Shown here: one piece after another, positions 32,916 to 43,584 of the stretch
Layout of the letters: every line of letters starts with the position of its first letter
Position numbering within the stretch: the stretch's first letter is position 1
Assembly: GCA_963693365.1 (NCBI GenBank)
Contig: CAVNZM010000014.1
Span: 5,518,001-5,582,000, forward strand
Length of the DNA: 64,000 bases
Direction: 5' to 3'
Source: Amoebidium appalachense
Lineage: Eukaryota; Ichthyosporea
Translations under genes and position numbers: made by a program
Notes under the pieces: model-generated
The model's input: the letters and a program-made list of their open reading frames with translations, nothing else
Database searches by the model: none
Told to the model about the DNA's origin: nothing

Positions 32916-34170
32916 AAGTGAGCAAAATAATAATCAATGTAAGAAACACAAACAATCCGTCTTGAATATGAATGGTGGTCGGGTCAAACTCAATCCAAAC
33001 CAAACCATGTCTTCGATGGTTAGTAGTTTCACTATTTCTAGACCAGTGTGCATAAATAGTAATGCGTCTAACCCGAAAATGTCTTTTTCGATGTCGAAGT
33101 TTGATTTACCAAAACAGCATGCCACCGTTACCGGTGACGATAATAAAGAAAAAATCTGAACAGAAAACAAGTAAGTCTTTTTCGATGTCGAAGCTTGATT
33201 TACCAAAACAGCATGATACACCGTTACCGGTGACGATAACATCAGCAATCTTGTTGCGGCATCCAAAAGCTGTCGTAAACTACCCGACGACATCGGAAAC
33301 CCCTCAACCCCTCCAAAACTAACCCCAAATACATATCATTGCTCCCCGATGTCCAATGGATGTGTCGTAATATGCTCGGTCCGACACCCGATGCACCAAT
33401 GGACGTACATAGACCCCCGCGAGTGCTTGTTCAATGGATGTGCAATGTAGCCCTCTTACCGACGTGCAATGGACGTGCAATAGATTCAACATACGACGTC
33501 TAGTCGGTGGGTATATGACGGCGGCCAGGGAGCACTCAGACAGTCGTAACACCGTCTACGGGAGGATCAGAACGCCACCCTGTGGACAATCTTATGCATG
33601 TCTATGGTCTGATGTAAAGCCATATAACGGAGCATTGTAAACGTATCGAATGTATGGTATTAATACTCTCTTGATCAAATACCTATGACTATCACATGTA
33701 TGTCTATTGTATGTTGTAAAGCAATGCCATGGAGCACTGCAAACCCATCCAGTTGATTATAAAAATAGATCGAAATCCAATCGTTCCGGCGCCCTTTCCG
33801 ACATCCGAAACACAACCAGTGGATATACCATGGGTGGGTTTGTGCTATCCCATGACCTATCATAAGATGTGATTTGCATCCTACTACAGATTACATTACG
33901 ATGTTGTAAACAGATGCATAGGAGGACATTACGACATATAATGTAGATGACGCATATTAATACATTTGACGTCGTAATGTGCACTTGCATATGTTGTAAC
34001 GGTGTGCTATGCACATGCACAATGTGCTTTTTGGTGCGTCATAAAACCATCCTTACATGCATAATGGCATGTTCCATGTATGATAATGATATCATACATC
34101 AAACGTCATAAAATCACTGTAAGGACACATACAATATGACAATAGACGGTAAGAAGAGCACATAAAGACG
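32916..34170. other. Region downstream of the unrecognised minus-strand gene: short duplications, no clear gene
   Basis: A segment around 33077-33145 (TCGATGTCGAAG...CCGTTACCGGTGACGATA) is repeated at about 33172-33240. The motif AAAATCTGAACAGAA..ACAAG at about 33150 recurs near 60849. 33900-34068 is a dispersed repeat related to 57775-57945. The short frames MSSMVSSF... and following are broken by stops. Confidence 0.45.
33900..34068 (+). repeat. Dispersed repeat, copy 1
   Basis: About 170 bp starting GATGTTGTA and ending CCATCCTTACATGCATAA. It is similar along its length to 57775-57945 inside an intron of the Plavaka-like gene. It includes GACGTCGTAA. Confidence 0.7.
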
Positions 34171-34178
34171 TTTCTTTG

Positions 34179-34310
34179 CGTCTCGCTCCACAGGAGCAGA
34201 GTCGATGTACTTTTTGTCTCGCTCCACTGGAGCAGAGACCAGGCCTGACGGTTTGTTTTTTCTCACAACTTGTTACAAATTTTTTAAGTCTCGTTCCACA
34301 GGAGCGAGAC
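34179..34310. promoter_or_regulatory. Three near-identical hairpins just past the minus-gene stop codon
   Basis: At about 34179-34202, 34216-34239 and 34288-34310 there are inverted repeats of the form GTCTCG(C/T)TCC-loop-GGAGC(G/A)GAGAC, about 10-bp stems with 3-nt loops. The third is a near-perfect palindrome. They lie 18-150 bp beyond the stop codon of the minus-strand gene, so they could act in RNA 3'-end formation or be binding sites near a transposon end. The role is unknown. Confidence 0.6.
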
Positions 34311-34327
34311 TGCAATACAACAAATTT

Positions 34328-36272
34328 CTAAGTCTCGACTTCCTCCTCCCCACCCTCTTCTCCTTCTTCCTCCCCACCCTCATTCTCACTATCCTTCCTC
34401 TCCCGCTTTCGACTCCTCCCTCCTTCCTCATCCTCGCTCTCCTCCTCACTCTCAGATCTCTCACGCTTCAAAGTTTGCCCCCCTTCCCCATTTTCTTCAT
34501 CCAATTCCTCCTCCACCTTCTCATCGCCCTTCACGCCATCCCCCTCCTCAACCCCCCCATTTTCCTCCTCGCCACCCTCTTCATCACCTTGCTGGTTGGG
34601 AGCCGGGGCCGGGGCTACCGGCGACCCAACCGTACTCTTGCCCTTCTTGCTTAGGCCACCGCCCTGGGCCTCGCTGCTGTCGTCGACGTCTTCCCTAGTC
34701 CGCTTGACAGACTTGGGGCCCCTCTCCTTTGCAGCGTCCTGCTGCTTGGCGTTCTTGTTGGCCTTGTAGTCATCCGCCAGGTCCAGATCTTTCACCGCAT
34801 CGGCACGGGCCTTGGAGATCTTGTCCCAGTTTTTGACGTTCTAGGGGGGGGGGGGGGGGGGGTTAGTGGGGAATATGAAGTGTAGTTATGAGAACATTAT
34901 TATATGTATTTGACATAGTCAAGGTCACAGCTCTAACACGCATACCTCGGAAACTCAAAGACTGATATACACAAGACTGTCCTTATGTCCATATAAATCC
35001 CATATTACAAGTATGTGGGAACATCTAGTAGACCACCTGAAGAGCATCGTTTAGAAACAATGACCCATGAAGACATGTTATTAGCATCTAATGAACACAA
35101 AAACACACACTCGAGTACATCATAGTGCTGATCAGATCATCCCAACACGTTCGGATAGTTGCACAAAAAACTTACCCTTGCTATCTCTGCCGGGTGGGCC
35201 CCGCCCTCGTAGTCTGGCTGGTCGGCGTGGTACACCACAGCGGACCACTTGATGTGGGTGCCCGACTTGTGCGCGACAGGGTCACGCAACCCACACTCGA
35301 ACGTGTGCAGCATGAAGCTGAACAAGTCGGGCAACTCCTTCTGGAATTCCTGTGTGTGAGTGTGTGTGTGCAAGTGTATGTGTGTGTGTGTGTGTGTGTG
35401 CGTGTGTGAATGGGGAGTGGTGTGTGTGTAATAGGGGAGATGTGCGAGACGTTGAGAAAGGAGGGGGGGGGGGGGGGGAGGGGGGATGGTTGATGAGAAT
35501 TTACACCAACATAAGGTTGAAGGTACACTGTATAACAATATGTGGTAAAGAAGTTGCTGGGCCGCCCACCTTCAGAGGGTCAGGTTTGGGTGTGGCTAAA
35601 TCATGTCTGCATATTGATGCGTACATTCTTTGGGGGAGGAGGGGGGGGGGGGGGGGGGGGGACCCACTTGCACAAAAAAAAAAGGTAAGAAAAAAAAAAT
35701 AATTAACGGGAAAAAAAAAGGAAAAAGAAACAGAAACAAATCTCTCGGCAAGGAATATGCAAAGCAAGGAACAGTTAGCCAGATCCCATCACTAGGGGTG
35801 CTCCTACACCTCCGAAGAGAATGAGTTTCTCAAGGGGGGGGGGGGGGGGGACCCACGTTGAGGGTCTTGAACTTGCCGAGGCGCTCCTTGATCAATGACC
35901 CGTTGATGGGGGCCAGGCACATGATGCGGTAGAGCGACGAGTTGCCCCACGGGTTGCCGGTTACGGGGTCCACGCTGTACTTGCGGCCGCAGGGCAGGCC
36001 GTTGGTCTGGTGCACCGCCATGTAGCCCTCCCAAGTCGTGCGGCGAAACTTGATCTGCTCGGCCAACTCGGCTGGGTCTCCGGAGTTGACCGGTGCAACC
36101 TGGAACAACTGTGTATGTATGCATATATGTGTTTGTGGAAGTGCAAATTAAAACCACTATATTGCTGTGTAACATGTGCATCGTGTGTGAGAGTGTGTGT
36201 GTGCGTGTGTGTGCGTGTTACATGTAAATGTGCCTGTGTGTGCAGGTGTGTGTATGTGTATTGTGTGTTTGT

Positions 36273-36312
<40 letters not shown>

Positions 36313-39300
36313 TTAGTTGTGAGTCTCACGGCATCTGTTGCAGTTTGTATGCAAACCCGTATGAAAAAACCTGTCTTTATTGTTACCCTTTGTCATTTGA
36401 AGACACAATCATCAAGCTGCCAACATATCGATCATGAATTGCAAGATGATTCAGCCATGAGCAAAACCCAAGCAGATTCACGACATGCAGACGGTGTGGG
36501 AAAAAAGTCATCACATACATCTTGGTTTGTCCCTGGCACAATGTAGCTGCGCATGGCGGTGTGCATGCCCCGGTTCACCTCTGACTTGCACGCGGTGAGC
36601 CCTGCACGGATGATGGAGACAACTTTCTGGGCCCGGGAGCCCCTGGCGCACCTGCTCAGCAGCTGAACCCAGTCTTCGATACCCTCCCCCGACAGGATGG
36701 CGTACAAGCTCCGGTTCGTCAGGTTGATGCACTCCAGGAACGCGTTGCACACGGGGATGTTGCTCTGGCCCTCGTTGGAGAACGGGAACTTCATCGCCAT
36801 CACTTGAAAGATGGGATGGGACTTGGACAGCCCCTCGGTGAATTCGAACTGCATAGGGCAAATCATATTGGTGTAAGTTTGTCGCACACCGTATGTTGTG
36901 TGCTTACTGCCGTTATCCAACACAGGGTACACACAATTTCCCCTTGGATGCATGGGGTGATGGTGTGTTAACACAAAACAAGACAAGGCACCTTCGATAT
37001 TATACGATTAATGTATATGATGAATTTAATGTCGCTGACCCAGTTAAGATATTATTGGAATGTCAGAAAATACTCGAGACGATGTCATATAAGGATCTAT
37101 TGGAGGGATCGTACAGATATTACGAGGATTCATAAGATGTCGTCAACCCAATTAAGACATTCATGGAATGTCAGAAAATACTCGAGATGATATCATATAA
37201 GGATCTATTGGAGGGACCGCACGGACATTACGAGGATTCCTAAGAGGTCGGCATGATGTATGTTGACTTTTATGAACCACAAGGCTTCAACAAATTCTCA
37301 GTAAGTAAACTCTTGTGTTACAACAATTTACATACCAGTTTGTCGACGGTTTGGACCGGTGAGAGCTTGTCGGGGTCGTCGTCGTCTGACGTTGCCCCCC
37401 CGCGCTTGGCCGAGCCGGTGCTGGCCTTCCCACCGCTTGCACCAGTCTTGCGGTTGCCGGCCTCGTCGATGACGATGCCGCGGGCCTTGAGGGCCAGGCG
37501 CATCTCCTCGTCGGGGATACCCTTCATGGTTGAGAACCGCTTGTCGGCAGGCAGAAACTCGAATCTGTGGTAAATTCATGGTTTTAATGGTTACATTTTG
37601 TTTCCAGAAATGTTTTGTGATCGTGTGTCCATCCACACGTGCATGTATGTATGCTGGTTCGGTATATTGTTATTCTATGAAAACTACTCCGGGACGTGTG
37701 TTGCCTCTAGGGGGACATCCCCTTGGACGAAAGTGAACCTGCAATGGTTGTAAACCACGGCAGGCCCCCAGTCATCAATTTATTGATCCGTGAGGTCCTT
37801 GTGCCCAAAAAACGGGGGAAGTCTTCGCCCCGTGAAAAAACAGCACGTATGTGGGGATCAATGGGGGTTGAGTGTAGGGTGTAGGTGGGTGGGTGAAAAG
37901 AAAATATAGCTGTAAAGCTGTAGGTGCTAAACACAGAAGATGTGTTGTTGCCTGCTGATCTGCTAAAAACTGTCGTGCTTATATACCTACGGCTACCGAA
38001 CTGAGCCAATCAAAACCGATCTAGTGTTATGTGAAATCTTATCCTGAGCCAATCAGACTCGGTCTAGTGATCTGTGGAATCTGATGTTTTGATCGGCTAA
38101 TAGGTGCCCGTATGCGGGCAGCCGAACGCGAACTGCTAAAACATGAAACAAAGCCTGTTGATATCGGACACCCATCCTACGTGTTTACCCAGAAAAATAT
38201 TTATGTCAATAATTTCCACAAATAAAACCTCTATGAAAACTACTCCGGGACGTGTGTTGCCTCTAGGGGGACATCCCCTTGGACGAAAGTGAACCTGCAA
38301 TGGTTGTAAACCACGGCACGAGAGCAGCATGCTTGCTCCAAAGGTTTCACTTAAGAATAGAGGCGAATACACGTGTGGTAGTGGCAGCAATGGAGGCCGG
38401 ACGAAGTCGTGTATAGATCAGGAAACAGTCGGAGGACCACCTGCCGAGTTGTTTGATCCGGGAGTCGTCGACCCCGGCCTCAGCCACTGCTGTGGCCCCC
38501 CCGATGCGGAGGCTGTGTCCGGCAAACCGGGAGGGTGAGAGGCCTGCCCGGGAGAGGAGGGCACGGAAGTCGGCAGAGAAAGCACTCTTGGTGTAGGGGA
38601 TGCCACCGAGACTGAAGAGGGGGTCGTCGGGTTGACCGGACGTTGTATGCAGGAACTGCCGGAGGAGATGGGCTGGGGAGAAATGGGTGAGGGGCAGGGC
38701 AGCTAGAGTGACGTTGACACCTCGGGCCTGTACATCCGTCTTAGAGGTTGGCAGGTGGAGGGTGGCATGGGACAAAGTACCGGTGGGGGTGTAGGTGAAG
38801 GTCACGTCTTTCCGTTTAACGTGACGGGAGGTTGAAAGAAGTCAGGGTCTTGGAGGTAATTCCCTGAACGGAGGAGACCAAGAAACCGACGATGAGGGCT
38901 GTCCATAGCCGGAGATTGGCCGAGGAGGCCTTTGTGGGGCACTGGCCATGAAGTAGGCTGAGGTGGGAGGGCAGGAGGGGTTCCCTGGTTGATGAGCGGG
39001 GTCGGATGTTGTGAGAAAGCTGCCATCTGCCCACCCCCCGTAGGAACCAGGCCAGAGACTTGTCGTGGGGGTAGGGAGCAGGGAGGCCCATGTCGAGGTG
39101 GAGCCTGGTGATGGCCGAATTGTAGCCGGTTAAGGAAGAGGCCTGTACCCCTCGTTGGGCACACCAGGCGAGAAAAAGTTGCACGGTGTGTGGGGAGGCG
39201 GGAGGGAGGACCCGGAGGGGGAGCAGCGAGATGCCACACAGAAACGATGAACACTTTCTGCACCCGGGAGTAAAAGGCCCGAGAGTCGAGGTGAGACTCA

Positions 39301-42300
39301 GGGCCTGGCATCCTGCAGGGTAGTGGTGGCTCGAAGCAGCTCGGCCGGAGCAAGTGGGGGGCCAATCTGCCAGCGTTGCTCCGGAACGGGAGATCTGGGG
39401 GGGGGGGGGGGGGGGGGTTAGCCCAAGGGAAGGGATAGGAACTCGTGGACCCAGGAGGGGAAGGGGCAGGGCTTCGGTTGCAGGGAAGGTCGGAGTCGTC
39501 GGGCCCGGGGAAGTTGGTTACGAGAAATGGCATCGGCCAGATGGTTGAGGGGTCCTGGTAGGTAGGATGCCTGTAACGTAAATTGTATGCATTTCCATGC
39601 GGGTGATGAACCGAATAAGTTTGCCATCACGGGGTGGGGGGAAGACCGGGAGTGTAGGTCAGACACAGCACCCGTGTTGTCGCATAAAATACGGACATGG
39701 TGGGTGGACCAGGAGGGGGCCCAGAGGGCCACGGCGGCTGCGATGGCCAGGAGTTCAATGACGGAAGAACCGAGTTTACCCTCATGAGCATAGAGGGCTT
39801 GGGTGGAGGGGGACCAGGGCATGAAGAACCATTGGTCGAGCCAGTGGCCTCCTAGACCCACCGATCCGGCAGCATCGGTGGCCAGGGTGGTGTATGTGGG
39901 GGGTGTGAGAGGTGCACCCCATTCCATGATGTGAGGAACTGGTGCCATTCGGCTATGTCGGCCCGGGCGGCAGCAGTCAGTCGTATGTGGTGGTGGCCGG
40001 CAAGGTGTGGGTGGGTCCGGAGAAGGGCCCATAGGCGCTGGGAGAAGGCCCTCCCGGGGGGAACCAGCTGGGCACACCAGGTGAGTTTGCCGAGGAGGGA
40101 CTGGAGGTCCCGAATGGTGATGGTGGGCTTTGGGTGGGAAGTGAGGTCGAGTAGGTCCAAGAGCTTGGAAGCCGGGATTCGTGCCTCCATGGTGATGGAG
40201 TCGAATTCGATACCGATGAAGACGACACGGGTAGCCGGGCCCTGCATCTTGTCTTCGGAGATGGCAATGTGCAGCTCTCGGCAGAGTTGCAGGAAGGTGG
40301 ATAGGTGACGTTGGCACTGCTCTTGTGTGGGGGCGACTATAATCCAGTCGTCTACGTAGTGGCGGATGAGGGTAATACCGTGCTGGTGTGCCAGCCACTG
40401 TAGGGTGGCCGCGATCCGTTCCCAGATGGCTGGGCTAGATTTCAGGCCGAAGGGCAGTCTGGTTTCAACGTAAAAATGCCCCAACCATTTGAATGCCATT
40501 AAGTGATGGTCTTCTGGTCGGATGGGCATGTGCCGGAAGGCAGCCTGCACATCTGCCACGGCCATGTAGCAGCCGGGGCCTGCGTCGAGAATGAGCTGGG
40601 TGACGTCCCGGGCGCGAATGTACTGAAGTTCGTCGGGGTAGGTGATGCTGTCATTGACACTGCTACCCCGGGGCCAGGAGAGGTGGTGGATTCGACGGTA
40701 CTTGGGGGGGTTCCCTTTCTTGGTAACGGCGCCGATGGGGGAGGAACGGTGGACCGGAATCGTCAAAGAATTGGGCCGGGGAGAGGGGGCCGCGCAGGTG
40801 GCCGAGGGCGACTTCTTTGGCAATATCCGCCGTGATAGCGGAAGCTGCCTCCGGGGTGGTGGGTAGGTTGGGGCCCACCCGAGAGGTGGAGGGCCCGTGA
40901 TAGCCGATGTCGACACCGAATTCGACATCGTGGAGGAGTTGTGCGGCGAATGATTGGTCTGGGTAGGAGGCCAGCAGTTCCCGGAGGCGGGAGGTGTCAA
41001 TGCGGTGCTGGGGCAGCGGGCGGGCCTCCGGGTCTGAGCCTCGGGGGAAGGGGTGGTTAGCAAGGGTGGGGCACCCTCGGGGAGATCCCGGCAGCGGGGG
41101 GGGGGGGGGGGGGGGCAGCAGGGCCCCGGGGGGGTTAGGGGTAGGGCAGCTGGGCCCGAGTGAAGGTTGGCAGGGAGGGCAGCGGGGCCCTGTGCAGGGG
41201 AATGTGCCCGAGCACGCGGGGGTGTGGGCGGACACAGAGGTAGAAGAAGGGGGGGGGGGAGGGAGTGCTAGGTGAGTGTAAGGGGGGGGGAGGCTCGTGG
41301 GATGGGGGGGGGGAGTAAAATTATGTGCAGTGGCCAGAATAAACGTCTTTGTGTAGGGACATTTATTCTTGACGCGCGCGGGCGCCGTAGTTTGGCCTGC
41401 GAAATTTTGTACTCAGCCCTATGGGCCCGTTCTCCCGAGCTCCGTTTCCCTGTACTCGTGTGTCCTAGCTCCTAACCCCTATGTTCTAGCTGTGTGTGTG
41501 GGTGTGCGCGTAGACTAGGCATTGTGTTTGCAGTCTTTGCGGGGGTGTGTGCCAGAGCAGAGCGGGCACACGTGGGAGAAGGGGCAGGGCTGCTTAGCGC
41601 AGGACCGACCGTTAATGTGGAAATTCCTGCAGTGCGTCGCGGGTAGATCCACGGGTCGGGCCGGTTTGCCGGGCCGGGTTGCGGGCCAGGGCGGTTAGGG
41701 GTTTGACCCCCGCCGGGCTTGTGGGGCGGCTTAAAGCCGTCAAGACCACAGCCGGGCTTGGGGTACATGGGGCAGGCCGCGCTGGGGTGGTCAGGGAAGC
41801 CACAGCGCTGACATGCGTCCGGGATGAGCAGAGTGGGTGGCAAGAGGAGATCCTGGTGGAGTTGGGCGAGCAGGTTGGGACACTCGATCGGAGCCCGACC
41901 CTGCTGGTGGGCAACGGTTCGGGCGTATACGTCATAGTTGTGGATCTGGGCCCACGGGTATCGGGTGCTGAGGCGAGTGATGTGCTGAGTCCAAAGTACG
42001 TCTTTGTCCGTGGGGAGGCCGAGGTGGTGCTTGGCGGCCATGTAATGGGTCCAAGCCTGGATCCAAATGCCGAGTGAACGCAGGGGAACGGCAGCCGGGC
42101 TTAATATAGCTGTAAAGCTGTAGGTGCTAAACACAGAAGATGTGTTGTTGCCTGCTGATCTGCTAAAAACTGTCGTGCTTATATACCTACGGCTACCGAA
42201 CTGAGCCAATCAAAACCGATCTAGTGTTATGTGAAATCTTATCCTGTGCCAATCAGACTCGGTCTAGTGATCTGTGGAATCTGATGTTTTGATCGGCTAA

Positions 42301-42536
42301 TAGGTGCCCGTATGCGGGCAGCCGAACGCGAACTGCTAAAACATGAAACAAAGCCTGTTGATATCGGACACCCATCCTACGTGTTTACCCAGAAAAATAT
42401 TTATGTCAATAATTTCCACAAATAAAACCTAGATTTCGCATTAGGGGGTTTGATGTGGGTGAATGTTGGTGGTGAGAGGTGGTGGGGTGGGTGTGTGTGT
42501 GTGTGTGTGTGTGTGTTTTTTTTGTTTTTGTTTTTT

Positions 42537-42568
<32 letters not shown>

Positions 42569-43515
42569 GGGCAGGGGGAAAGAAAAGGAGTATAAAAGAG
42601 CAGCAAGCGAACATAAACAAAAGTCAAAACAAGCGAACTAATATACGGATTTCTAAGAAGCTCCCAACCTCACTAAACTAGACATATGCTAATCCCTTGA
42701 CAGAAGAGTAACAAGAGCTGTGTGTATGTGTATGAGGCCAAAAAAAAAAAGGACAGCCCAACTTGACAATACAGGGGGGCACTACCTCACCAAACCATAC
42801 CATACCAAATGCCGGCAGAGTAATACAGTGTTAACACAAAACACATTACCAACACCATATTGGCATAACAACAACATGATTCACATAACAAACACACACA
42901 TTGTTAACACAAAACACATTACCAACACCATATTATACATAACAACAACATGATTCACATAACAAACACACACACATACCTTTCGGAGTGGATGACCCTG
43001 TAATAGGTCATCCTCAGGGGGTCGCTGAGGACCGCATCGTCCGCCGGCGGGCCCTGCTTCTTGGGGCGGGACTTCTTGTTGTCGCCCTTGGGGGTCGTCT
43101 CCTCAGACTCCTCCGACTCCTCCGACTCGCTTCCCCCGGGCGCATAGTCGCTCTCCGAACTGTTGCTGCCGAAGTCCGGCTCAGGAGGAGGATCTATGTT
43201 GTGAGGGTGAGGGGTTGCTTATGAAACATTGCACGCAAAAACAGACAAAGATTCACCAATCACACACCATCATCGCATAAGTCGAGACTGTAAATGACCT
43301 GCAAGGACACATATACACGCACAGTGTACAAAACAAAAACTGAATATAACTTGAAGCACAGTGTACACTATGGGTCGACCCCTAAACTTTTCATGTCGTA
43401 ATACGGTATGACTAAGTGGTTGCGGTGGTGCACAGCGTGTACACGATAGGTCAAAACGTAAACTTTTCATGCCGTAATACCCTATCACTAGGTGGTTGCG
43501 CTGGTGCGGGCGGGA

Positions 43516-43584
<69 letters not shown>

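Larger units (their letters stand above)
37675..42430 (-). mobile_element. Tyrosine-recombinase retrotransposon with split direct repeats (Ngaro/PAT-like)
   Basis: In element orientation (minus) the order is A1 (42430-42103), gag-like ORF, RT/RNase H, tyrosine recombinase, B1 (38318-38231), A2 (38230-37903), spacer, B2 (37762-37675). A (328 bp) and B (88 bp) are direct repeats, the split-direct-repeat arrangement known for Ngaro/PAT-type DIRS-order elements, which integrate through a circular intermediate without target duplication. A1 and A2 differ at one visible base, so the insertion looks recent. All coding regions nevertheless carry frameshifts and gag is shortened, so it is non-autonomous as read. 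It lies in intron 2 of the 656-aa gene, in the same orientation. Confidence 0.85.

Noticed and set aside
34328-34840. Glu/Asp-rich C-terminus as pure low complexity, not coding
   Set aside because: It is joined in phase to six other exons and ends at a normal stop, so it is kept as exon 7.
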